A stretch of DNA of 64,000 nt from Pseudoalteromonas sp. N1230-9 (GTDB lineage: Bacteria > Pseudomonadota > Gammaproteobacteria > Enterobacterales > Alteromonadaceae): NCBI RefSeq assembly GCF_032716425.1, contig NZ_CP090419.1, positions 2,234,001 to 2,298,000 of the forward strand, in the 5' to 3' direction. Positions 17,832-26,295 of this stretch are shown in pieces. Position 1 is the first letter of the stretch, and each line of letters starts with the position of its first letter. The notes under the pieces are model-generated. The model had not been told where the DNA came from and did not search any database. It worked only from the letters and a program-made list of their open reading frames with translations. The position numbers and the translations under genes are program-made.

Positions 17832-18458
17832 TCAAATATCAAACATATTCGACTGAGGTGGCTCAATTTTCTTTTTATCAGCTTCATAGACAAAGCTAAT
17901 GCTTTTGCCATATAACTTAAAATTATCTATTTTAAGCGGAGCCACTGACATAAAATTTTCTTTATTATTAGCTTTAATATGCTCTCTTAGTTCCATTAAA
18001 AGCCTCCCAAGAGCATTTACGCCTAAAAATATACTCCCCTCTAATGGCTTAGCCCCCCAAAAAGGGTCTTTATTAGATAGTTCTACAATTTCTTTATCAG
18101 CAGTTTCAAGTAAAACTTTCGCAAAGGCGTCCCAATTTTGAGCTAGCTTTACGCGAAGAACCCACTTCATAATCAAGACTCTGACTTGATCCCAATCTTT
18201 ACGCGTTTCGGCTATGTGAGGCTTTCCTACCATTTTTGCCGTCATAGGACTACTTTGCTCTAAAATTTTCCGCTGAACATCAGGCAAGTCTGGAAAGCGA
18301 CAAGCCTGATACAATGCCTCTACACTTCTGACTGGGATATTGTTCACCACAACAGAAAAGCCTGCACACATATTAGATAACTCTCCCCATTTTTCAGTTG
18401 TTTTCTTAAATGCGACTACGTTTCTAATATCGTATTGCTTCATCTGATGATTCTTCAT
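17832..18458 (-). CDS. NADAR-family protein (YbiA-like ADP-ribose/N-glycosidase)
   Basis: A 208-residue protein with a NADAR domain: WGELSNMCAG (~24-33), VRSVEALYQACRFPD (~45), SPMTAKMVGKPH (~69), RKDWDQVRVLIMKWVLRVKL (~85), DPFWGAKPLEGSIFLGVNALGRLLMELR (~135-163). The family includes YbiA/RibX N-glycosidases acting on riboflavin intermediates and NADAR proteins that remove ADP-ribose from guanine in DarT-NADAR systems. Here it starts 1 base after the stop of a PRTase-like gene (ATG at 18456-18458, with GGGG upstream), so the two form one unit. Its role as partner, effector or antidote of that protein is inference. A short lysine-rich C-terminal tail follows the domain. Confidence 0.8.
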   Translation of the reverse strand: MKNHQMKQYDIRNVVAFKKTTEKWGELSNMCAGFSVVVNNIPVRSVEALYQACRFPDLPDVQRKILEQSSPMTAKMVGKPHIAETRKDWDQVRVLIMKWVLRVKLAQNWDAFAKVLLETADKEIVELSNKDPFWGAKPLEGSIFLGVNALGRLLMELREHIKANNKENFMSVAPLKIDNFKLYGKSISFVYEADKKKIEPPQSNMFDI

Positions 18459-18459
18459 C

Positions 18460-19476
18460 TCAATCCCCGTAAGTATCTCTTTGCAACAAAGGGTACCATT
18501 TACTGAAAGGATGCCAATCAGGTGCTTCAGGATCTCCCCACCAAAAAACTAGAGGGTTATTATTTGGACAGTTTCTAAAACTAAATATGGTTGAACCAAA
18601 CCCAAATTCATTAAACTGATGATAGCCGAGCGGCTTAACTACCCGACTATTGTTCTTTGAAAAGCCAAGGATTTTCAAACCGTGTTTCAGAAGTATTTTT
18701 TCATACTCCTCTCTTCTAGGTCTTGAAAAAACACTATTTTTAATACCATTTTCAACCCTGTATTGAGGATCATAACCGTGTTCTTCAATATAATTTACAA
18801 CTTCTGGAATCTCTTCGACACAAGATGTCGGCCAAAAGACCTCAGAAAAATCCTTACGAAAAAGTCTATTTTCAAGTCGACGATTTGTAAATGAGCAAAA
18901 TTCAAGCTCAACGTTTATCCCCAGTAAAGAGATCAGGGCTTCTAGTCGTTTTTTTAAACTGTATTGACCATATAGGTACCAGCCAATAGTTACGATACAT
19001 ATTCTACACTCATTAGGCATTGTCTCTCTAAGCCAGAAGCTCAAATCACTATAGACTCTCCCGCCTGAAAATATGAAATCATCAATATATAGATATTCTC
19101 TTGATTCGCAGTTAATTATATTATCTATGTTGTATACTTCACTCAGCTTGGAGCAAAATATATCATTCAGTTCTTTTTGGCTGCTTCCTTTGCGCTGAAT
19201 TTCCAATAGTGAAACAGAATTCCAATAATTATCTTTATTCTCACCATAAACAACTTGTGAAGATATAATCGCATCAACCAATTTGTTGAATGACTCTCTA
19301 GAGATGAAGTTTTTCTTTAAAATTCGATTCGTTTCTTGTAGTACTATTTGCCTTTCATCTACATCAAATTGCTCTACCCACCGCCATACATGAGCCTTAT
19401 CATATTCACCAAACTCACCATTGCGGTAGTTTGAGATAACAGTTGCTATACTTAAACATAGTTCTTCATTTGTCAT
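18460..19476 (-). CDS. PRTase-like conflict-system protein (PRTase-CE type)
   Basis: A 338-residue protein with an ~90-residue helical N-terminus, a phosphoribosyltransferase-like PRPP loop (EYLYIDDFIFSGGRVYSDL, ~115-133), and a C-terminal block with GYHQFNEFGFGSTIFSFRNC and PNNNPLVFWWGD, which matches my memory of the PRTase-CE family proposed for prokaryotic conflict systems. An earlier in-frame ATG exists at 19518, but AAGGAG sits seven bases from the ATG at 19476, which is preferred. The next gene (NADAR) is 1 base away. The pairing suggests a phosphoribosyl or ADP-ribosyl based immune mechanism: one partner making, the other removing or recognising, a ribosylated product. No experimental function is claimed. 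Confidence 0.65.
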   Translation of the reverse strand: MTNEELCLSIATVISNYRNGEFGEYDKAHVWRWVEQFDVDERQIVLQETNRILKKNFISRESFNKLVDAIISSQVVYGENKDNYWNSVSLLEIQRKGSSQKELNDIFCSKLSEVYNIDNIINCESREYLYIDDFIFSGGRVYSDLSFWLRETMPNECRICIVTIGWYLYGQYSLKKRLEALISLLGINVELEFCSFTNRRLENRLFRKDFSEVFWPTSCVEEIPEVVNYIEEHGYDPQYRVENGIKNSVFSRPRREEYEKILLKHGLKILGFSKNNSRVVKPLGYHQFNEFGFGSTIFSFRNCPNNNPLVFWWGDPEAPDWHPFSKWYPLLQRDTYGD

Positions 19477-19748
19477 AATCATCTCCTTACTATTATGACG
19501 TTTAACAATATTAACCAACTAGCCGCTGGGTAGTTTTCCTACCCTGAGATTCCTAGCTGTAATACATTGTAAACTTTTAACATTTATCCTAACTAATTAC
19601 TATTACAGTATTTTACATTTAATAGAGAAGCTATGGCTTAGTTGCTTATTGTCAGTCGACAATTATTTGTAATTGGGCTCATCTGGAAACTAGTTTATTA
19701 AAATACAACTAACTAGGATAAACTGTCCACTTTCTGCTAGAGGGCTTG

Positions 19749-21767
19749 TTAACTCATTGGTAAGCCAAGCTTGTCGAAGAATGCGTTATTTCGTTCTTTC
19801 GCCAAGTTAACTAAGCGATCAAACGAAATAACTTCGATATATGCTTTAAAGCCCTTGTTGTAACCGAAGTAGCCTAGATGGTCATGAGTTACTTGCAAAT
19901 CTAGCATCTTACATCTCTTAAGCAAAGATGATGTGAGGTCAGCAATCACATAGCAATAACCTGGAATGTCACTAGCATGTGGAATAGGACGACCTTGCGG
20001 TGTTTTCGTTTCACCATCTCTCACTCTCTCTAGGTAGCCAAGTGCCTGCTCAATAGGATCTTTATCTTCTCCTGCCTTAGCATCATTACGCATAGGTCGT
20101 TTTATCTCGACCACCGTAATTGAAGCAAGCGGCATAGACTTATTATTCGACACTAACATTGGATTATCATAGATGTTCATGGCCAGTAAATCAGGTTCTT
20201 TAGCGCTGCCAGTATCGACAATAGGCATAGCAGAGAGTGGTTTATCGGATGCTAGATAATTGTGGAATGCCAGACGCTCATCAACTAGCCATAGGTTGCA
20301 AGAGTCTAGGAAGACTTCACTTGACTCTTTTCTCATAGGCATGATTAGCTCATGGATGATTTCTTCCTTAGCATATTTACCCTCAGAAGTACGCTCGATA
20401 GACTTTTCTAGTAAATCGATGATAACTTTACGATGAGATACGTAATTGGCTAGGTCAGACTTTTTCAAGTCTTCTACTTTTTGTAAATAGCTCTGGATAC
20501 GTTCTTCATACTCTTCAGCTTGCTCATTGCATTTTGGGGTCATGATATGCTGGCCTTCGAATAGCAACTGACGCTCTACTGCATACCATTGCTCATGAAG
20601 ATGCAACTCAACATCTTTATCAGACTTATCAGGATCAATAATCAAGTCTTTTTCTTCAATGTAGTTAGTAATTGGACGATAACGAGGAGCTTGAGTCACG
20701 ATATACTCATCGATCCTACGCTTACCCGCTGAGATATTCTCTTCTAAGACATCTTTTAGGTAAGCTTGTGCTCTCTTAAGAACATCTTCACGAATAACCT
20801 TTAGTGAAAGCTCTTGGTTAGCAAAAAGACCATCAAAGCTTTCCGCTATTTCAAATGATGTTCGTTCTGCCCGAACGTTGTCATCTAAGAACTTAGACGA
20901 TACGTAACAAGTATATATAAACTCTCCAGAGTCATCAGAAATCTTCTGATATAGGCCCGGAAGTTTGCCTTGAATACCCTCTTCTTTTACTAAGCGATTC
21001 GCAGCACATAGAGATAGTTGGTGCTTCTTATTAACCGAAGCCCTGAACTTGATATGTGTAAGCTCAAACATCTCTCCAAGAATTTCAATCTGTTCATGTG
21101 CTGCCTGTGAGTGCATGTGATCATCAAACAACTGATATAGGTTGACGGTTTCTAAACCATCTTCAACAAAGATCTGAGGTACACCACCTTCACGAACAAA
21201 ATACCATAGACAGTGTTCTAGCAGTGCATTAGCAATTGTTTCAGTACCTGATGGGACAGCTTTTCTATACGCTTTATCAAAATTATTAAGTGATACTACA
21301 GAGCCAGTTTGCTCCTGCTTTGATGGTGAAACCTTATTGCCATGCACACCGTTACTACTGTTAAAAGCGAACTCACGGTGGCTAAAACTTTCTTGTTCAG
21401 AAAAGACACTAGATACACTTACTTGGTCAAATACCTTAAGCCACAATAAGCGGCCAACACCACGACACCCTTTATCTATCTTGTGGTCAGAGTCTAAGGT
21501 CTGGAAGGAGTTAAAATTTATGTCGTTGAAACCACAACCATTGTCTACGACTTTAAATCCAAGAATAGGCGCACAAGACCCACCAATATCCATCTCCCCT
21601 TGTGGTTCACGAATTATGGTTAGAGTTATTTTGCCTTGGTCTATGTTGCCTTTTTCTTCAATAGAGTGAATAGAGTTAACAACCGCCTCAAACACTGGCA
21701 TCAATCCATGATTTCTTGGCAAAGAAGTATTTCTAAGTCGACCTCTTAGGTTCGTGTGTAAGCTCAT
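19749..21767 (-). CDS. GHKL ATPase with C-terminal nuclease-like domain
   Basis: A 672-residue single-gene unit. The N-terminus is a GHKL (HSP90/MutL/MORC-type) ATPase: N-box VFEAVVNSIHSIEE (~25), G1 FKVVDNGCGFND (~72), G2 KGCRGVGRLLWLKVF (~98). The middle is a transducer-like region with charged helices. The C-terminal ~170 residues contain DTGSAKEPDLLAM (~510), then SITVVEIKRP (~544) and EQALGYLERVR (~572), the D...ExK...Q pattern of PD-(D/E)XK nucleases. AAGGGA precedes the ATG. It stands alone between defence genes with long flanks on both sides, so it is probably a self-contained defence gene. I cannot match it to a named system. Confidence 0.7.
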   Translation of the reverse strand: MSLHTNLRGRLRNTSLPRNHGLMPVFEAVVNSIHSIEEKGNIDQGKITLTIIREPQGEMDIGGSCAPILGFKVVDNGCGFNDINFNSFQTLDSDHKIDKGCRGVGRLLWLKVFDQVSVSSVFSEQESFSHREFAFNSSNGVHGNKVSPSKQEQTGSVVSLNNFDKAYRKAVPSGTETIANALLEHCLWYFVREGGVPQIFVEDGLETVNLYQLFDDHMHSQAAHEQIEILGEMFELTHIKFRASVNKKHQLSLCAANRLVKEEGIQGKLPGLYQKISDDSGEFIYTCYVSSKFLDDNVRAERTSFEIAESFDGLFANQELSLKVIREDVLKRAQAYLKDVLEENISAGKRRIDEYIVTQAPRYRPITNYIEEKDLIIDPDKSDKDVELHLHEQWYAVERQLLFEGQHIMTPKCNEQAEEYEERIQSYLQKVEDLKKSDLANYVSHRKVIIDLLEKSIERTSEGKYAKEEIIHELIMPMRKESSEVFLDSCNLWLVDERLAFHNYLASDKPLSAMPIVDTGSAKEPDLLAMNIYDNPMLVSNNKSMPLASITVVEIKRPMRNDAKAGEDKDPIEQALGYLERVRDGETKTPQGRPIPHASDIPGYCYVIADLTSSLLKRCKMLDLQVTHDHLGYFGYNKGFKAYIEVISFDRLVNLAKERNNAFFDKLGLPMS

Positions 21768-22215
21768 CGCCAGTCCCTTGAGTTTAATATCGTGTTTTTA
21801 ATTTTAGGTTAGGAAAGTATGTTATTGCATAATTGGTTATAGATTAAGTGATATTCTCAAATTTACCGAACTTAATTACCATTTTAGGACTTAGCTTCTC
21901 AAAAAAAAATTTTATTTGCTATTTCATACTGCATTACAATTCAACCTATTCGTCAATGCTACTAAAGAATAAAGTCAGTGGATGACTATTCAAATACGCA
22001 ATTGAAAAGTTGTAACTCGTAGTAGGTAGAAAAAATTACGCCTGAAAGTCCGGTCCGTTTATGCCACAAAGCAACTATTCGCAATTATATTTCATTCAAA
22101 AAATCAACTGTGACAGTTCAAGTTAATACTTATTCAATTAAGCACGTGAAAACAAAGCAAACTAGTTCATTCAAACCAATCCCATAGCCTTTGCTCACGC
22201 TTCTAATCAAATATA
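21768..22215. other. 448-bp AT-rich gap between the GHKL gene and a small HTH gene
   Basis: Holds the GHKL gene's promoter region and the 3' flank of the HTH gene. There is no open frame of note and no transposase OrfB continuation on the minus strand. An A-run at 21900-21909 is the only striking feature. Confidence 0.35.
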
Positions 22216-22476
22216 TTAGTGAAGCTCTTTAGCAAATATTGATGCAGCTTTAATCAAAATATCTCGCTCTCTTGATAACTCTTCTAGACGTTTTTCAAGT
22301 GAATTAACAATCAAGCTATATTTCGAGTTTTCTAGTTGCTTCGCTAATTGTATCCAATGATACAAAGTGCTCTGACCTATGTTCAAATCTTTAGCAACAT
22401 CTGCAACCCGCTCTCCTTCGGACAATACCCTTCTTGTCGCTGATAACTTTATTTCATCTGAGTAAGTCTTACTCAC
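22216..22476 (-). CDS. IS3 OrfA-like HTH protein, standing alone
   Basis: An 86-residue protein with the HTH_Tnp_1 fold seen in IS3-family OrfA: YSDEIKLSATRRVLSEGERV (~5), DLNIGQSTLYHWIQLAK (~30-46), then a coiled coil LEKRLEELSRERDILIKAASIFAK (~60-83) with the usual ERDILKKA-type end. The start is GTG with GAGGAA upstream; the longer open frame extends through the operator region and is rejected. No OrfB follows, no terminal inverted repeats are seen, and it faces an XRE regulator over two matching palindromes, so it may act as a regulator rather than a transposase part. Confidence 0.7.
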   Translation of the reverse strand: MSKTYSDEIKLSATRRVLSEGERVADVAKDLNIGQSTLYHWIQLAKQLENSKYSLIVNSLEKRLEELSRERDILIKAASIFAKELH

Positions 22477-22497
22477 AATTATATTCCTCGATAGTTG

Positions 22498-22512
22498 CTT
22501 AGGATTCCTAAG
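22498..22512. promoter_or_regulatory. Operator 1, CTTAG-N5-CTAAG
   Basis: Perfect 7-bp-arm palindrome (CTTAGGA-T-TCCTAAG) in the 96-bp region between the divergent HTH genes. The same half-sites occur at 22532-22546. Confidence 0.7.
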
Positions 22513-22531
22513 TATACATGATAGAGTAAAA

Positions 22532-22546
22532 CTTAGAGAATCTAAG
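22532..22546. promoter_or_regulatory. Operator 2, CTTAG-N5-CTAAG
   Basis: Second palindrome (ACTTAGA-GAA-TCTAAGT including flanking bases), 34 bp from operator 1 and close to the XRE gene start. The pair fits a dimeric HTH repressor controlling both divergent genes. Confidence 0.7.
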
Positions 22547-22572
22547 TACCAGCTTTTTATTATGATTAACCT

Positions 22573-22911
22573 TTGGATTTTATTAACCCCCTTCCGGTTC
22601 GGCTTAAAGAAGCTAGGACAAGAGCAAAAATTTCTCAAAGAGACTTGGGAATTAAAATTGGTCTGGAACCGAGCTCTGCGAGTGGGCGTATGAACCATTA
22701 TGAAAAAGGCAGACATACACCAGATTTGCAAACTTTAAAGCGAATAGCTGAAGAACTACATGTTCCACTAAACTATTTCTTTTGTGAAAATGATGATATG
22801 GCCAAGCTTGTTATGTTATTCGATCAGTTATCTCAAGAAGAAAAGCTGAAGCTTTTAAATCAACTTGAAAAAAATAAAAATTCAAAACATCGTCCAACAG
22901 GAAGCATCTAG
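22573..22911 (+). CDS. XRE-family transcriptional regulator
   Basis: A 112-residue DNA-binding protein with an N-terminal HTH_3/XRE domain: RLKEARTRAKISQRDLGIKIG (~10-30), NHYEKGRHTPDLQTLKRIAEEL (~41-62), followed by LHVPLNYFFCEND and a charged C-terminal tail. A stop codon lies two codons upstream, so the TTG at 22573 is the only sensible start; it has no clear ribosome-binding site. It is divergent from the IS3 OrfA-like gene and adjoins two CTTAG-N5-CTAAG palindromes, so autoregulation and control of the element's activity are likely. Confidence 0.85.
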   Translation: MDFINPLPVRLKEARTRAKISQRDLGIKIGLEPSSASGRMNHYEKGRHTPDLQTLKRIAEELHVPLNYFFCENDDMAKLVMLFDQLSQEEKLKLLNQLEKNKNSKHRPTGSI

Positions 22912-22952
22912 TCAATCAAAACTTTCATTAGTTGTATAAGTCTTAACTTGAT

Positions 22953-22992
22953 CTGTCAGGTTTAATTTTCAGATCTTAACCAAACCTGACAG
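22953..22992. repeat. Perfect 11-bp inverted repeat
   Basis: CTGTCAGGTTT at 22953-22963 and AAACCTGACAG at 22982-22992, 18-base loop, between the XRE gene and the small antitoxin-like gene. No T-run follows, so it may be an operator for the downstream gene rather than a terminator. Confidence 0.5.
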
Positions 22993-23082
22993 TCTCAAGC
23001 TTGCCAAAAGGAGAAGTTCAAGAAATTGAAGTATAATAAAAGCTAAACGCTGAATCGACACGCTATAAACATAGGTTAAATT

Positions 23083-23310
23083 ATGATTGTTACTGTTGGT
23101 AAAAACGGGGCAATTCCTTTGCCCCCTGATGATGATCTCAATGAAGAAAACAAATTAAAAATTGGTGACATTCTGCTATGTACACTTATGAAAGATAAAC
23201 GCTCGATTAAGCTTGAAAAGTTTTTAGATCAATCTTTAAATGATGAACAAATTAAAGCTCACGGCTATTTATGTCGTGTAGAAGAACTTAACCCCGCAGA
23301 TTTTGAGTAA
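23083..23310 (+). CDS. Small antitoxin-like protein, unidentified
   Basis: A 75-residue acidic protein starting MIVTVGKNGAIPLPPDD, reminiscent of AbrB/SpoVT-type swapped-hairpin antitoxins (a short beta strand, then Gly and Ile-Pro-Leu-Pro). The C-terminal half is helical with FLDQSLNDEQIKAHGYL. It precedes a broken HigA-like antitoxin fragment, so this may be a degraded toxin-antitoxin locus. No toxin gene is visible. Identity uncertain. Confidence 0.45.
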   Translation: MIVTVGKNGAIPLPPDDDLNEENKLKIGDILLCTLMKDKRSIKLEKFLDQSLNDEQIKAHGYLCRVEELNPADFE

Positions 23311-23342
23311 TTTATTCTGATCTTTCCGAAGATAAGTTAGAT

Positions 23343-23495
23343 ATGGCTATCACATCGATAAAATCAATCAACTCAAAACAAGACTTAGAAAATGCACTCA
23401 AGCGTGTAGATGAGCTTTAGGACGCTGCTGAACCTAACATTCTTGAAGGAGAAGAGCTTGTTATACTTACGCAATTAATCGAAAATTACGAGTGA
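23343..23495 (+). pseudogene. HigA-like antitoxin fragment with a nonsense codon
   Basis: The frame reads MAITSIKSINSKQDLENALKRVDEL, then TAG at 23418-23420, then DAAEPNILEGEELVILTQ and LIENYE before TGA. Families of this type read ..ARVDELWDA.P.TPEGDEL..L..LIE.YE, so TAG replaces the conserved Trp (TGG). The usual C-terminal HTH is missing altogether. It is therefore a remnant, nonsense-broken and truncated. Confidence 0.7.
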
Positions 23496-23514
23496 ATGAG
23501 CGTTGTTCGCTCAT

Positions 23515-23574
23515 AGCTGTCTGTCAGATGAAGTCCAAACTTATTCATCGAAATTGTAAGATCAGATATGAGCT
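23515..23574 (-). repeat. Cargo-flanking inverted repeat, right copy
   Basis: Reverse complement of the sequence at 10593-10650 with about ten differences. It sits between the antitoxin remnant and the recombinase operon, so cargo lies inside and the element's own backbone (polB, recombinases) outside the two copies. Confidence 0.75.
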
Positions 23575-23771
23575 ACTACACATTAGTAAATTGAAATAGC
23601 ATCGTTTATATCTTGTCAAATAAATCATGTTTTAACTAGATATTCCTGAACACAAGCTAATGCTAGCAAAGCGTAAAAATCAGAGACATAGTAACTTAGC
23701 CAAGTTCAATACAGGGCTGAAGTAAGCAAACTATAGAACATTGACACATTCTGGGCTGAACAATACGGTTA

Positions 23772-24353
23772 TTAATTATGCTTCTGAGGTGAGATATTGA
23801 TTGATTTTATTAGTTGCTTATTAGTTTCACGTAATTCAGCAACTTGATTTTGTAGAGTTTGATTCTCACGTCGTAACTCAGCAAGTTCCGCTGATATGTT
23901 TTTATGAGACTCAGTTAATGTACTACTTAGCAAAGCCTCGGCAATCTTAGCGTAATCATGATTTCTATACTCCATTATCTGATGTCTGATTAATGCATTT
24001 TCTTTACGTACCTCCTCTGCTGTTTTCTTTCGGGAAGCTCTAGAGCGAAGCTTTTCTTGAGCTAAAGCAATTAGCTCTTCCGTACGGTCTTTAATCCACT
24101 TATGGAGATCTGGGTTTTTTCGCTCACTAATATTACTTTTGTCACACCCAGCTGCCAAAGCGACTTGAGAAGCAACAATCTTACGACATTTCCCATCGGA
24201 AGCTTTCCCAGCTAGTATTTCAGCTTTCTTTGCTTCGAACTGTTTTTTAGCTTCTAAATAAAGCCTTCTCTGGAGTACAGTTGCATTGGTAATCCATTCT
24301 GGTTCATGGAGAGAGGAGCTAGCCGTTTTCTTATAATTTAAAAGTCTACTCAT
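23772..24353 (-). CDS. TnpC-like DNA-binding coiled-coil protein of the recombinase operon
   Basis: A 193-residue basic protein with a middle segment VASQVALAAGCDKSNISERK (~60-80) resembling the HTH of Tn554 TnpC/DUF6262 proteins, and a long C-terminal coiled coil (~145-185, LRRENQTLQNQVAELRETNK). It is the fourth gene of the operon and overlaps the preceding stop by 8 bases. By position and fold it is the accessory protein that orients or stimulates the recombinases. It could equally be the GmtX component of a gamma-mobile-trio; I cannot confirm which. Confidence 0.6.
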   Translation of the reverse strand: MSRLLNYKKTASSSLHEPEWITNATVLQRRLYLEAKKQFEAKKAEILAGKASDGKCRKIVASQVALAAGCDKSNISERKNPDLHKWIKDRTEELIALAQEKLRSRASRKKTAEEVRKENALIRHQIMEYRNHDYAKIAEALLSSTLTESHKNISAELAELRRENQTLQNQVAELRETNKQLIKSINISPQKHN

Positions 24354-26295
24354 TGTCCATTTCCTTTAACCGACTTTCACCAACCCTTATATGCTTTCTA
24401 CTTGCATCAGCTAAGCGTGAAAGTTCTACAGGTAGAGCCTCTATGAACTCCTCATGCGCTATTAACGAACGTTCAATCCCTACTCTTTGTAATTTTGTAT
24501 TGCAACTATGAATACAGCTAGCACAGACCTCAAAAGAGCGTAGCTCTTCGACCATTGTTGTTCCTAAATCTTTATTGAAACATTTTGCGTATTGCTCCTC
24601 CCCTTTCCTGAGTAGACAGTAGCCCCACTCATCAACAGTAATAATAATACTCTCAGAGAGGTTTGCTATAGTTAGTTCAAAGTCGTCTGGGGAGATCACG
24701 CTGGCCTTATTCAGCTCCATCCGAGCACGCTTTGCAGCTGGTCCGTATAATCTAATCATTGATTCATCACTTCCTCCGATACTACGTAAAATTTCTTCGA
24801 TATAAGAGTTTTCAATAGCATCGCGTTCGCGTTCTCTAAGAGCCTTCTCATAGTATGCTCTTATAAAGTTATCAGACAATCGGTGCCGGAAATGCTCTGA
24901 AATCCGCTCTATAACAGCGCCATCAAATCTACGTATACAATATTCAGCCCAAAGATGCCTAGCCTGATGAGGACTAGTTTCACTATGAATACTGGCCAAT
25001 TCTGGGTGTTGGTTTATAACTTTACTGTAAAACTTTTGAAATGCTCCTCTAATAGTCTGTTCAGGATGCTCCCCCCAAATGCCAACCTTCAACAAATCGG
25101 AAAGAGTTGCTCGTTTTCCGAAAGTACATAAATGGCTACATCTAAAAGATCTAAGAAATACAGGAGCATTTTCTGAGACTTTATCAACGTATGAGCATTC
25201 TATTAACGTATTCAAGGCAAAAGCTGTCATACCATGAAGAAATCTAGGAGCTTTTATAGAATAATTCGTTTTATGGATCTGATTTCGAAACTCCCATGTC
25301 CCATCTTTGTGGTAAATAAAATCTTTTGTATTAAATGTCGTCCACTCACTGATACGAAAGCCGCTTAAAACCAAAAGGATGTATGTAGCTGCTGCATATA
25401 GATCTGCAACGAAAGCACTAAAAGCTCCTTGCCTAAAAAAATCGACAGATTCTCCAGCTAACTCTTTCTCTAAAATTAATTTCAATTCAGTTCTCTTTGC
25501 TGAGAGCGCTTTAAAATTCCTTCGATCTGAGTTATGTATTCTATTTTCTACAAACAAGTTATCTTTTGAAGATAACACGTTTGCTGCGCTTATATCATGA
25601 TTATCTCTAATGAATTTGAAATATGCTCTAGCCGCATTTGCATGGGGAGATTCGATAAGTTCTATTGCATTTGCTAATACAACCATGCCATTTTCGATAG
25701 GAATAGATCCGAAACTACCGCCTTTAAGCCAAGCGCCTAAACTCACACCAGATTTAGACAAATAAGGCTCAAGTAGACTCTCAGAAAAACGTTTACTTAC
25801 TTCTACGCGTAAGCCATCTACAATTGATGCATCCATGAAGTACTGATGACTTCGATACAATATATGCCTATACCCTTCTTCCTGCCCATGGTGTCGCACA
25901 CATATATCACCCTCATCATCGACATATAGCATGACGTATTTCAGGAAAGAGACAACATCGGTCTCAGTCCACCGTGACAAAGGGATGCGGGAATGATTCA
26001 ACTCCCAATATTCACAGAGATCTCTCAACTTATTGATAATAGGGTTCCAAGTACCTTGATCACTAACTACAATTTTTTGGTCATTGTTAACATATCCATC
26101 AGCACGCCTTAAAATAAATGATTGCGCCCAAATAGTTTTATCGTCACTACACTCCCACTCCGAAAAATCAATTCTGCGTATCAGTTTATCCTCATCATGG
26201 ATGTACCAAGCTGGATCACCCAGATTATTAGGAAGTTTGTTGGCATTCTTTTCAAACAGTGAAGGACTGATCCCCTCGAGATTCTTGGCTCTCAT
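24346..26295 (-). CDS. Large tyrosine recombinase (TnpB-like)
   Basis: A 649-residue site-specific recombinase. The C-terminal catalytic domain has the box I Arg (LVLSGFRISEWTTF, ~315), the HxxR of box II (SPHQARHLWAEY, ~443), a second His (ISEHFRHRLSDN, ~465) and the nucleophilic Tyr (FIRAYYEKA, ~478). A C-terminal cysteine cluster (CASCIHSCNTK, ~597) may bind metal. Size and place match TnpB of Tn554. The start overlaps the upstream stop in ATGA. It presumably acts together with the other recombinases in the operon at the AATGTT core. Confidence 0.85.
   Translation of the reverse strand: MRAKNLEGISPSLFEKNANKLPNNLGDPAWYIHDEDKLIRRIDFSEWECSDDKTIWAQSFILRRADGYVNNDQKIVVSDQGTWNPIINKLRDLCEYWELNHSRIPLSRWTETDVVSFLKYVMLYVDDEGDICVRHHGQEEGYRHILYRSHQYFMDASIVDGLRVEVSKRFSESLLEPYLSKSGVSLGAWLKGGSFGSIPIENGMVVLANAIELIESPHANAARAYFKFIRDNHDISAANVLSSKDNLFVENRIHNSDRRNFKALSAKRTELKLILEKELAGESVDFFRQGAFSAFVADLYAAATYILLVLSGFRISEWTTFNTKDFIYHKDGTWEFRNQIHKTNYSIKAPRFLHGMTAFALNTLIECSYVDKVSENAPVFLRSFRCSHLCTFGKRATLSDLLKVGIWGEHPEQTIRGAFQKFYSKVINQHPELASIHSETSPHQARHLWAEYCIRRFDGAVIERISEHFRHRLSDNFIRAYYEKALRERERDAIENSYIEEILRSIGGSDESMIRLYGPAAKRARMELNKASVISPDDFELTIANLSESIIITVDEWGYCLLRKGEEQYAKCFNKDLGTTMVEELRSFEVCASCIHSCNTKLQRVGIERSLIAHEEFIEALPVELSRLADASRKHIRVGESRLKEMDNE

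Noticed and set aside
22216..22731. 171-codon open frame as a full gene or an IS3 copy
   Set aside because: The first half runs through the divergent promoter and operators; the GTG at 22476 has a proper Shine-Dalgarno. No OrfB or terminal inverted repeats are present.
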